Source: Paramecium tetraurelia
Lineage: Eukaryota > Ciliophora > Oligohymenophorea > Peniculida > Parameciidae
NCBI RefSeq assembly: GCF_000165425.1
Contig: NW_001799599.1
Coordinates: 190,715-254,714, forward strand
Length of the DNA stretch: 64,000 nucleotides
Reading direction: 5' to 3'
Below are positions 26,021-38,528 of this stretch, in pieces (position 1 is the first letter of the stretch; every line of letters begins with the position of its first letter). The position numbers and the translations under genes were made by a program. The notes under the pieces are model-generated. The model worked only from the letters and a program-made list of their open reading frames with translations. It searched no databases and was not told where the DNA came from.

Positions 26021-27354
26021 ATGTAAACAGAGTCTAGTAATTTATTAAATCCCTTGGAACTCTTAAAAGATAGTGGCATTCCTAAACATTTACTCTACCA
26101 ATCAAAGATAGAAGTTGACCATTTAATTTGTCCTATTTGTTTAAATATTCTATGGAAACCAGTTGCTTGTGGATAAGATAAATGCTTCTAATCATACTGT
26201 GAAGTTTGTATCAATAAATGGATTCAAGAACAAGCAGGAGATGTTGTCTTACAAGAATCGCTTTATTCCTAATCTTTAATTGTTGCTCCAGATTCAGGAT
26301 CTGGATCACAATATAGTTCTCAATCTAGTTCTTTTTCTGAAATGCCTTAACAGATTCACGTTGAGACTACTTTGCCAAATTGCCCAAAATGCAAGAGACC
26401 ATTTAAAAAAACATCGATACCAATAATACACAATCTATTAGACTCCATATAGTTGAGTTGTATATATGAAGAATGCACAACGAAGCCAGGATATGAATAG
26501 TTTTAGAAGCATATATTGTAATGTCCTTATCGAAGAATAAATTGTTCTGGTTGTGGACTTTAACAATTGTAAAATGAATTAGAATAACATGAAAATTAAT
26601 GTGAATAAGTGAGCATCGAATGTTCTAAATGTTTAAATAAAATGTCAAGAAAACTATTTCAACTTCATTCTATTGATGTATTTTATTATCCTTATTCTAG
26701 GATTGCGTTCAATCATAATTTACTAGCAAAGACAATCAAATAGCACAATTATCCAAAAAGATAGAAGAGCTAAACTAAAAGAATTAATTATTGGAATAAA
26801 AAATATGTAAAATGTTAAAAGGAGATTCCTTTGATACTATGCATCAATTTTCATTTAAAACTATGTTCACACAAAACTATTAATTTACAGGTAATTAAGC
26901 CATCGAGGCAAAATTAATTCGTCCATCATTTAATCTTCAAAAATAAAAAAATGATTTTCTTCATTTTTATATTAATCACAAAATAAAAACTCAAGCTGTT
27001 TAAGGTATCATTTGGAGAATGCGAATTTAGACTTTGAAAGGCAATTTATTGATTGGAATTTGTTCCACTTTATGTCATTATTCAATTGATTTTATAATAA
27101 ATAAGTTAGGTGAAATAAAAAGGAAGGAATGGAATGAGAACAAGTACAAACTATTAAGAAAAGGGAATTTTACATTCAGTGAAGGGGACACTTTAACATT
27201 TTAATTTATGCCATTATAATAATGTTTAAGAATCACAAATGAAAATAGACACATAGTTTGTCGATTTGAACCTACTGAAATAATTGAGATGGGTGATTCC
27301 TTCTTTAGTTTTTTCAGCCTAGAGAATTAAGGTGACTCATTAATTTTTATTTGA
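26021..27354 (+). CDS. RING / TRAF-type zinc-finger protein
   Basis: 436 aa with one intron (26678-26700) and an exact frame. The N-terminus has a RING-like finger: CPIC at residues 37-40, then C50, C55, C60 and C63. The last pair, CPKC, comes only at about residue 120, after a roughly 55-residue Ser/Gln-rich insert. TRAF-like Cys/His fingers follow (CIYEECTTKPGYEQFQKH, CPYRRINCSGCG, then HENQCEQVSIECSKC). A short coiled coil comes next, then a C-terminal beta-rich region (IIWRMRIQTLKGNLLIG, IEMGDSFFSFFSLEN). The architecture suggests an E3 ubiquitin ligase or adaptor. Whether the split RING is catalytic is unknown. Confidence 0.85.
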
Positions 27355-27443
27355 CAAATATATTAACTATTCCTTTAATTTTTTATTTACTCATCTCATA
27401 TTTATAATAAATTAGTTTTTCATCAAAATATTTAAAATAATTA

Positions 27444-30400
27444 ATGAGAAATTTAAACACTGAAAAATTTTTTAAAGAAATTTACTTTTTGATGCATCCT
27501 TTGGTTTCTTAAGAGTCCTTGAAAGGGCTAATGATTATTTTTACGATATTGAACAAAGCTTAAGAATTGGACATCATAAATAACATTGATTAGGAATCTC
27601 ACTCTGAAATGAAGTATTATAATATTTGAATATTAGAATACTAAGTCAATTAGCATCATACAGTTTTGTAATTAATGCTGTAACTGATGATCAATTGATT
27701 CTGGTAATTATTGGATTTTTTGCTTTGCATATTATCCTAATCCTAGTTTTCATTTATTTCCGGATATCAAAGCCTATTTCAGTGATCATACACACAATTT
27801 TACACTAATTCTTATTGCATTACACACTAATCTTTTATATTCCCATCACCTATTCGTCATTATATTTTATTTCTTCAGAATCAGTATGCAAATCAAGTCA
27901 ATTTTGTGATAGTAGCACTTAAATAGTCTTAATTATCCTTTGCATCCTTAATTTGGCAATATCATTATCAATCAATGCTCTTCACGTTTATTTTGGGAGA
28001 GCTGATTCGCTGATGGGGGATAATCATATCTTGATGTTGAATTACTCATTTTTAAACAATTTTATAACATAAATTTGCCTTTTCGCATGCATAGTACTTA
28101 AGAGTATTGAGATATTGTAAGAACTAAGGTTTGCTCTAATTTTGATAAAATACTTACTAACAATTGTGCAAATATTTAACAAAATCAACGCAAAATATTA
28201 CGTATTAATCGATCTTATCTCAATTGCATCCTCAGTTTCACTTTTAATTAAATTATCAGTGTTTGAATATCTGATAGTTCTCACTTTGATTTGGGCAACC
28301 TTTTTTTAGTTGGTAGATATAATAGAAAATTACTATGTAACATTGAAAAATTAAGGCAATTTAATCACACTTTAAGTAAATTATAAATTAAACTTAAGAA
28401 AATAGAAGAGGCAAATAAGTTAGAAACTAAGACGCAATCCAAAATTATTCTGAAAATAATAGAGAAAATCCACAATTGTAAAAAGTGTCAGTATCCATCC
28501 TAATTTGTTGAGTGTATATTTAGAAGAATGGCAAATAAAGAAAATTAAATGAATAACCACATAGTTTCTTTATTTTGTGATTATGTAAGCAATCATGCTC
28601 CCTTAAAAGCATTAATACGACTACTCCTATTAAATCCTAATGACTTATATTATAGATGTTGGCAACATAATTTGGCTGAGGAACTTAACAAAAGAAGTAA
28701 ATAATTTTAAAAAGAAGCCTAAAATAAAACATCTATCAAGAATACGAATGAACATTAAAATTCTTTAGATGTTTAAACTGTTTATAATACTTCTCACTCA
28801 GCATAAGCATTATTTCCATGTTTGATAGACACAATTTAATCGAAAATCAATTTCTGGAATAAATTGATTAATGGATATCAACACATTGATTAATGTTTAT
28901 CGGAATCACTAAAGACTGCCAAAAAGATGCTGAGATGTAGATCAGAAATAGAAAGCAGATTTGATTTGGTTTATAATAAATTAAAAAATTAATAAGGAAC
29001 TGACATAATTAGTTTAAGAATAATCTAAATTTATTACTGTGGAATTTATACTAATTAATTTCAAGCCTTTTAGATTGAGAAAACTATTGACGAGTTATTA
29101 AAGAGCGAGAGATTTAAGTAAGATGAATCTTTAGATAATATTCAACTTGTTTAAGGTAAATGTATTATAGAATCTATTAGATCGATTGATCATTTTGAAA
29201 TCCAGTTTTGTATCTAAAAGAGGTGAATTGATAGATGTGAATTATAAGTAAATGGCTAAGTTTCTGAATGAAGCCGAAGAAGGTTGTAAGTTGATAAAGC
29301 ATTGTTCTTAACTTATGCCAACCTACTTATCAACAGTTCATGAATAATTGATGGATAATTACATGCAAAATGGATATTCCAAATTAATGATCCATGGAGA
29401 ATCATCATTCTTTTAAAATCCAGCTGGTTTTATTGAACCATGTAGTATTAATTTGTTCAATTTTTATGATGGCAAAGATGATTTCATTTTAAATATGATC
29501 CTAACTAAAGAGTAATGTTAGAGCGAGACAATTCTCTTTGGCATTGATGGAAAAATCTTAGGAATAACTTAACAATTTTTCAACGAAGCCATAAGATCAA
29601 ATACTTAATACTCTAAAACAATCACTACTTCAGCTGGCAGAAATACAGAAATCACATCTTCTCCAACAAACATTAAAGATTTCTTAGCTAAATAACCTTT
29701 GATTCAATTTTATATCCCAAACATCCAAAGTCAAGTTGACGAATTAAGAAATCAAATATGTTCATCCTCTAATTACTTAATGAACAATTAGAAATCTACT
29801 TGGACGTTTCCTATAAATCATACTGAGTGTTTATAACAAATGTAGTTAATATTATCACAATATAAGAAAAAAAGCTAAGGTACCCAAAAACCTAATTAAA
29901 ACTTTTAATCTTACAAGTCTCAAACTTACTCGAAATATTCCAATTACACTAACAACACTTAACAAGATCAATATGATAAGAGTGAAATTGGAAAATAGGT
30001 CTTTGATTAAATTAATATCGACAACATTCCTATAATACTTTTACATCCAGAGATAGCAACTTCATTAAAAGAATTAATAGTTTTTGAAGAAACTTAAAAA
30101 TAATCTGTGCAATTAGGCATATTTTATAGTTTACAATTCAAAATATTAAAATACAAACAAGGCAGCATTGGGTACTTTATGCTCACCATTAAAGAAAATA
30201 AACTGTATTATTCTCAATAAACCATGGGTCAGTTTTCAAGTCATAATTAAACTCCTTAAACAGTCAGATCTTCTCTTTAAGAGTCCAATGAAATTGAAAC
30301 TATTTAAAATTCAATGAAAATTGAATTAACTTCCGAGAATTTGAACTAATAAGAGGAAATAATCTAAGAAATAAGATTAATGAATAATATTATGCATAAT

Positions 30401-32747
30401 AATAAAGATAGTTCTTTGGTTGATCAAAGTGGAAACAACTTAAGTTTAGATTAAACAAATCTAAAATTATAGATTCAACTCAAGAACTCAGAGAGATCTA
30501 ATCTTTATGACACAGGTAGAATACTTAAATAATCTTAACCTTTATTTGCTAGACCATAATAATAAGAATGCAGACTTGAAGACATTTCATAAATTGAATA
30601 AGACATGCAAGTATATTAATTATTTATTGTAGAATATTCAATAATTGCAATAAGATTTTGATGAGAATGATCAAGACTTAGCTAATTAGAAGTAGGAATC
30701 AGTCAGCCAAAGTGTTAAAAAGAGATCAAATATTCTTGATAAGATAAAATTAACATAATAGAATAAAGAAAATATTGGGGATTTTGCTTCTAATCCTTCA
30801 CGAACTTCTACTAATTCTACTTCTAAAGAATCAATATTAATAGTTCAATAATTGTATTTTAATAAAGATCTAATATCTCCACTGAAAAAAATATCTGTAA
30901 TTTTAGGGCTAATCTTAATTGGAATGTTGACTTGTGAAATTTTGAATGTATTTCTAATCAAAGATAATTTACAATAATAAACTCAATAAGTAGTTAATTT
31001 GGTGAAACCTCAAAATATTATTTACTATTATTCATCTGTGTTCTTCTAATATTGGGGAACAGAATTGCATACATTAGGGATTCTTAAATTGTCTGAATTT
31101 TAATATTAAAGGAATATAGAATCCCTAGATGGTATGCTCGAGTATGGAAGAATGTATCTTCAATCATTTGGAATAGAAGTACCATAAACTGCTGCAAATC
31201 TTGGAGTTACTACATTTGAGTTGAAATAAGTCAAACTAGGAAAAATAGAGAAGGAAATCAATTAATTATAAAATTTCTATTCTTTGCTTTATGAAACTAT
31301 GTATGACATGTATATCAACAATAAGAACGTTGCCAATCCCTCGTATCATGAATTATTCACTAAAGGGATTGTAAGATAAAATTTTTTAGAATTAATTGAT
31401 TTACATAACAAATTAATTATAAAGATATCAGAAGACACAATATATCAATAAGGCCTAGTCAAGAGTTAGTTTTTAGTTATTATGCTTATGGAGTTATTTT
31501 CAATTTTGTTTTTTGTTGGATTTTAATTAAGATATTGGTTATTCTTAGATCATATTACTAAATCGATAATATTTTTAGTATCTAGATTAAATGAAACTCA
31601 AGCTCTAAATTAAATAAATAAATTAGTACAAATCAAAGAACATTTAGAAGATTAAGCTTCAAATGTGTGGAAACTGTACAATTTTGGAGACATTGTATTT
31701 GAGAATTCAGAGAAGAAGCTTAAGAAAATATTAATGAAATAATAGGACCAGACTTCAAATAATTATAAATCAACAAGTGCATTATATTCAAGAATTTAAA
31801 GAACTTATTATCTAAATAGAGTCAATGTCATTCTAACATTCTTGATTACTATTTTATGGACAGCATTTCTCCTAGCAGGTTATTTAATACACATGTAGAA
31901 AAATGAAAATTTCTAACCATCCTTAACAGCAACTCTAAAATATGGGTAGTTTCGATTGAATATGGATTCAGTAGGATTTATTGGAGGGATTGTTAAAACA
32001 GAATAATTGGTTCCAAATAATAATTTGAGCTTCATCAATCAAACATACGCAATTTAATTATTAATTGAATATAAGGAAAATCTATCTCCATTAATAAATG
32101 AAGTAGCTTAAGTCATTTTGGAGAATGCAAATGCTAACAACAAATAAAGTAGATTTGACAATATATTAAATTTTGATATCTGTGAGTTCACTGATTGGTA
32201 AGATATGAAAGCATGCGATTTGGCCCGATAAAATCTTCCTTATTTTAGGTACAATAATTGATATAATATAGTAAAGATGCGATTAATGACATTGTAAAAA
32301 ATGGAGTGTTAGGTTACACTGCCACTCTAGTTAAATATCTAAACTCAGATTTTGATTATGAGCTCAACAATCTTAAATATGATACTGATGAAAACAATTT
32401 AATTGCTATCTAATAAAAGCCTTTTGAGAATTTCTTTTTGTCTTATTATTGTGACATTCAAAACACTATGTTGGAATTTTTGAATCTATTTTAATTAGAC
32501 AACGCCGAAATAGCAGCAGATATAAATAATATTGTTTAGATATTTTATTTAGGTGTTGGTATATGGTATAAATTTAAAAATATTTAGTTTGTTTTTATTT
32601 ATTTTTATATTGAGTTTACTTTGGGTTTACAAATATTAGATGAAGATCTCTTGTCTTCGTTAAATTTTAGTATTGATTCCTTCTGATTTAATATTAACTG
32701 CAAATATAAGAAGTCAGGCTAAGGAAATTCATAATTGGTTATATTGA
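27444..32747 (+). CDS. Large multi-pass membrane protein, TmcB-like PAS family (copy 2), complete
   Basis: 1721 aa. Six introns (27614-27636, 28376-28398, 29156-29180, 30611-30632, 32249-32271, 32566-32587) give an exact frame. The N-terminal third has many membrane helices (IIGFFALHIILILVFIYF). A CxxC stretch (CKKCQYPSQFVECIF) follows, then a cytoplasmic region with a PAS-like core (TILFGIDGKILGITQQFF, about residue 677). The C-terminal third has more helices (SVILGLILIGMLTCEIL, VNVILTFLITILWTAFLL, ICLFLFIFILSLLWV) and ends LIPSDLILTANIRSQ. This is the cleanest of the three paralogues. A sensory or signalling role is inferred from the PAS-like core only. It is tail to tail with copy 3, with 204 bp between. 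Confidence 0.85.
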
Positions 32748-32951
32748 AAATATTTAATAATTTTATATTAGAATCCTTATAAATTTATTTAATCAATAAT
32801 ATGTTATCTTTTTATATATTATTAATAAAAATATTAACAATTTAAGCATATTTTACTTTAACATTTATTGTCTATATTTAATAAATTTAGAATTGAAACA
32901 TTTATATAAAAAGTAAAAAAATAAAGTTTTTATTATAAAATACTCATAAAA

Positions 32952-35900
32952 TCATAGGTTTCTATCGATCTTTCTTATAGAATTCAGTATAGATTAATCT
33001 TATAATGATTCATGCGGTATAACAATTAATACTTATCTAATCAAACGAACCCTTTTTTGTAATGTGATTGCTCTTAACAAAATTACTAAATATAATATAA
33101 TAAGGCAGCCAACTCCTGCACTTATATAAAATTAAAGCGCCATCTAATAGTCACTCTCTAATATATCGAGGGCTGCTTATATAATAGTATAATAGAATTG
33201 AAGAATAGCATAACTTTAATCAAAAAAGTAAGGTAAAATAGTTTAAAGATATTCAGGACTTTAGAGAAATTAATTAACATTAGTAATATTGGTATCTTTT
33301 ATTCCATTCTTTTCCAAAGAATAATGTGTATTCAATATTGACATAATCCTAATTAATATTTTTAAAGTCTTACTATTAATAGATGCCGTTAATTCCATAT
33401 TTATAAATTTGCTTATTATTTAGATCAGAACTGGCAGGTGGAAAGGTAGAAAAATATTCGAATTTATCATTTTCATAAGCACAAAAAGGTAAAATTGTTG
33501 GGATAATTTCACAAAGATCTTTTTCGTATAAATTTAGTAATAATTATTTATTTTCTTCACTAATTTTCTTGGATTCAATAACATTGTTATAAATTTTGGA
33601 ATAAATTTCATCCATATCTGTAATTAAAGGAGAGAATTGAGTTAATAATTCAGCATACAATGTTTTAAAGTATTTGTCTCTCGTGCTCAATTCTGGATTC
33701 ATTTTGAAAATTCCACTAACCATAGTTTCTTCAATTAGGATTTATTATATTTTTAATAATTGACTTATTATCATTACACCATCAAGGTCTTATTTAAATT
33801 TAACATATTCCATAGCTATATTGAGTTCAGGTTGACTATTATCCATATTTGTTTTCATGATGATAAATCCAGATATGGCATAGATTGATAACAATAAACA
33901 CAGGAGTAATAACATAATTTAAATATTTTTTATTGAAAATGAGGTTTCTTGAATACGAGATATCTATTTTGCTCTCTATTATTAATTTTTACTAGTATTC
34001 TGTTTTTTTGTTGTTTCTGAAGATTATATCTTTAAAGTTTAGTATGTTGCAGATCTCTTTGATGATAAAAAGAATTCACGAAAGTAGTTAATGTTTTTCC
34101 AACTTGAATGATTCCGATTGAGTTTTTCTAATAGAAAATACACTCTAGCTCCAGAATACTCTATATCTCTTTCAGATATTTTACCAATCAATAGCAGAAT
34201 TGTTTACATATATTTGTATGGCTACAACCATTGCCTAAATTATAAAAGGAGCATCACAAAAATAGTCAAAAGCATTACAATTAAAAATATAATCTCTTCA
34301 ATTTGATTTATTGAGATAAGATCATAAAAATCATTTTCAATTTAATTAACAATTGCTATTGTAAGATCTAATTGATCTACCAAATTCCCTTTTAAAAATT
34401 ATAAAAGAATTTGAAGCTATTTTACAGATTCATTGCCTTCATCAATTCTTTGGAGAAACAAGTTTATTTAATCAGTGTTTTCGTTTACTAAATTATCAAA
34501 CTCTATCATGCTAGCATTTTATTTCTCATACACATATTCATTGATTATTCTAATTTCCATTATTGGTAGCTACTACTTTTCTTCCATTGATGAAAACTCA
34601 GCTAAGATCTCTGTCATTAATGCTTGAATTTCAATACGTTTTGAAGCACTTTCATTTTTTATTCTATACTCATAATAGGCACCGTAAGATTGGTTTAATA
34701 ATTTAGACTACAATTCGATTTACCCTATAGTAAGAAAAGTACAATAGAGCCTATTAAATCTTTGGGGTACTCTGACTAAGGGTATACTAACTTCTAATTA
34801 ATTTGTATGATCTCTGACTATTGATAATTCTACGCTTACAAGAATAATCAAAAATACTGTTAATATGTTCGTTAAGAAAATAACATTCAGTATGGAAGTT
34901 TAAAATTATTAAGTATATTACAATTTTCGCATCAAATTATAAATTGAATTTTAAGTTTTATCAGAAGTTGCACTAGATTTAGATTGCTTTTCATGAGCAA
35001 AATCAACATTTTATTCTTGTAAAATTGCTTATTAAATGTTTTCTTTGATTTCTTTTTAGGAACTGCTTTTGATGACATTCGATTCATTTCCTCTTATATA
35101 TTCAGAATCTTCTTCTATCAATCCTTTTTATATTAATATTTCTCTATTTGATCTTGGAGATATTAGATTGCTCTCCTTTTAATCCCTATCTATTATATTT
35201 CGAATGTTCAAATCTTCCTCTTTTTAATCTATATCCCTTGAATCTGGTAATCCATCAGCATGTTTAATAAATAATTTATTAATGATTGTTTAATTAATTA
35301 AGAATTCTTAGTGTAACTCATCAAGATCTTATTCAGTTTGTAATTGAAATTCACTTTTCATTCCTAATACAGTTTTTGTTTTCGCCAACGAAGTATAAGC
35401 ACTTTAACTACCTGTATACTTCTATTCTTTTTATAAATACTCATTTATAGTTAATAGAAAGATTGGATAAGAGTCCTGCCTTTTTTGAAAGTGCACCATA
35501 AATGTCACCTAGAAATAAACAGAGTTCTGATGCATTTTGAGCAATTACTCATTGATAAACTCATTTGTCTAACTAACATAATTGGATTCAAAACAAGTTA
35601 TTTTAACAGGTTTCTTTAAGTCTGATTGTACATCCTGCTCTGTTTTCATAGTGTGTGTCTAAGTTAGAAAATGTTACTTTCTAAATGTTTCATGATCTTT
35701 AATTAGTGATGCCAAATTATTTATTGGTTGAATAATTGTTGTTTATATATTTAAAGCTGCTTATTATGTCTATTATCCAGTGAACACATCTTATTAGTCA
35801 TTGATTAGGAGTAAAAGATCCTTGAACCAAAAATATATATAAGAACTTAATATATTGCTATCAAATTCACTTGTAACCTATGATTTCGAATTGAATAACA

Positions 35901-38007
35901 ATAATTAATAAATTGATTCTGTCAATCCTAAGATTTTACCAGATTCATCAAATAGTATGAAATCATAAGTTTCTGTGCTTCTTTTTACAACAGCTGATAA
36001 TATGTAATCATCTATTTAGTCATATGAAGGTATCAATTAAAGAGTAGCACTAAAAGAGAAGCCAGAATTATAAATAGGGTAGACATCCTAACTGATAATA
36101 AATAATGATGATTCCCCTGTTTGGAGGAACTGATTCACAAATTTATCATGCTTTTTTTGCAAATATAATGGCAAAATTGAATTAATATTAGTTATTAATT
36201 GATAGGAATCTTCATTTGGATATTTAAAGAATTTGAATAGTTTCTATTTATTTTTACTCAAGATCAAACCTGGATTTTTTATCATACTAACAGGAATTAT
36301 AATAACATCGTCGTTCAGTAAACCAATATTTTGAATATTCCTAGTGGTTATATTTCTCTCCAAATTAAGAAGTTCCTCTATCCTTTGTTCAATTTGAAGT
36401 GTGATATGATAATCATTTAAAACAGTCGCAAATATTTGAGATAATAGACGTAAATCAACTAAATTTAATCTAAACAGTTCTTTCTATAAAGTGAATATTT
36501 GAATATTTAATTCCTTAAAAACTATATTCTTTAAGTTCACTACTTTTTGACTTAAACTCACAGATACATCACTTAACTATTCAATATTCTCATAACCATT
36601 TAATAACTAGTCCCAATATTTTATCTTTTATTCCAAAATGTAGATAATTAAAGGTTAGCATTTTTCTTGTAATGCTTAACTTTATCTAATTTATTGTAAT
36701 TCCAATCTTCCTTAATTCTGTTAGATTTGCTTTTTTATTTTTCTCTGGATTATTTCAGAACAAAAACTCTCCAGTATCTGGAAGTAGAGACTTTGAAATT
36801 CTTAATATATCTAAAACTGTTTTATTTAAATGTAAGCAAGATTCTATTTATCGTAGGTGTAATAAAGAAACTAAATCTTATAAGTGTGTAAATCTTCATC
36901 TTTGTATTTCTCCTGTATTGGCAGCGAGTCTATATATCGATTAAACATGATAAAAATATAATCATTGAATTAGGTATCCGATCTCAATTTTGAATTGTTT
37001 AATATTTAATATCTGTTTTTGAGTGTGTAAAGGATTTTAACATGAGTAAAGTTATTGTCCCTTTAGTAAAATTCATCCACCATTTATATGATTATAAATT
37101 TGTTCAACTCTTTACTATCTAGGTTTTGTTCGTATACCACTTTTATTAGCTTCTTTGTAATAACAGTTAAAAATGGAGTATAAATTAAACAGAAATACAA
37201 GAACTCCATTTCAGTCCAGTGGATGCTTAAACCTTTAAATATAGAACAATAAAATAGTATTGATGAACCAATGCAATAATTCAGATTGATTTATTATGGA
37301 AATGGTTGGTTTAAAATTGAATCGCACACTTGAATCAGGAATTAAATCATTAGAATTATTGATTAAATTACTTCATCAAAATAAGGAAATAATACCAAGG
37401 CTATAATTTCAGTTAAATTTACCAGATAATTGTAGGGACGATATCTTTTCGTAAAGGGGTTATTACTGGGTAATGCGTAATTTCTTTAAATATATGTAAA
37501 TAGAGAGTAATTTAAAATAATTGGTGTTGTGCATATAATAACTGATATTTAATCCTAATTTGCGTATTGCAATTAATGAATGTGCAAAAAAGATGGATAC
37601 AGATACAACATTTGCAAATAAGTGAAATATTAGTTTTGAAATGAATTGAAAAACCTTACCTAATTATTGTTAAACAGTGTGATCAGACAAGATAACCAAT
37701 GAATTACAGCAATCAATATTACGACCAGAGATTCAAATTGATCCACTTCTATAGATTTTATCGGGGTTAAAAAGTGAAACCAATTGATTAAGTTCTTTAT
37801 TAGCTCTAATTATTTATCCTAATTTGTAAAAATTCATAATACTTCATATGCTTTTCCATTGAATTGATCCACTCTCAATATAAGGCCAAGTCTCGTTCCA
37901 ATATACAGAATCCAAATAAAAGATGGATTCAAATAACTTTGCGATTTTGATTCTCGAATCGTCACATATAAAGCTCTTAATTTATTTTTTATTATTATTG
38001 AATTCAT
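32952..38007 (-). CDS. Large multi-pass membrane protein, TmcB-like PAS family (copy 3)
   Basis: About 1650 aa. Start MNSIIIKNKLRALYV; an intron lies at 37819-37842. The N-terminal helices include QFESLVVILIAVIHWLSCLI and LVNLTEIIALVLF. The PAS-like core reads ETYDFILFDESGKILGLTES (about 35950), matching copy 2. The C-terminus has a helix GVGCLIILYLVILL and the ending RQVLIVIPHESLQDQS, clearly homologous to the end of copy 2 (RQILVLIPSDL). Total length shows further introns that I did not place. It is arranged tail to tail with copy 2, consistent with an inverted duplication, though divergence between the two is high, so the event is old. Confidence 0.8.
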
Positions 38008-38528
38008 TAATTTAATGAATATTCTCTTATTATACCTGTAATTTTAAAGACCATTTATTAAATCATTTTTCATAACATTATAAAATTAACTTCAGAAAAT
38101 TAAAGTACTAAAATCAAATTGTAGGAGTAAGGTAAAGACTAAGATGTTCTAATAATCTCCATATTTTAATTAATTTTGAAACCTAAGAATAGTTATATTA
38201 GGAATTGCAATAAAAACAAGAAGATCTTTAGAGGATGCAAAGTTCAGAAATTTCATTTACATTAAGAAGAATTGAATTCAACAACTTTTTTTTAATAATT
38301 GTTGACGGTTATAGGTGTATTAGAGAAGAGATCTGCTTAATTGAAATTGAAAATCTTTTTAAAATGATTCGATTAAAAATGATATCATCTGGAAATACTA
38401 TTATGATAAAGTTTATAAATAATAATAAAATAATTTAATACAATATACTAAATTATTTAAATTTTTTTAGATTGATCAAAGAATTCGATCGAAACAATTA
38501 TTAAGATTTAATATTAATTTTAAATCAG
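38008..38528. other. Intergenic spacer between divergent genes
   Basis: About 520 bp between the start codons of the large membrane protein (-) and the pyrophosphatase (+), presumably with both promoters. A stretch from 38235 is open in frame with the pyrophosphatase start, but its composition (long Ile/Asn/Lys runs) is that of AT-rich noncoding DNA. Confidence 0.5.

Noticed and set aside
28370-28400. Possible homopolymer frame break in the large membrane protein
   Set aside because: A 23-nt intron ending AAG explains it, and the full six-intron model makes the coding length divisible by three.
38235-38528. Open frame of 98 codons running into the pyrophosphatase start
   Set aside because: Composition is AT-driven (Ile, Asn, Lys runs). 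The family N-terminus begins at 38529 with its first membrane helix, and about 100 codons without TGA is not improbable in such AT-rich DNA.
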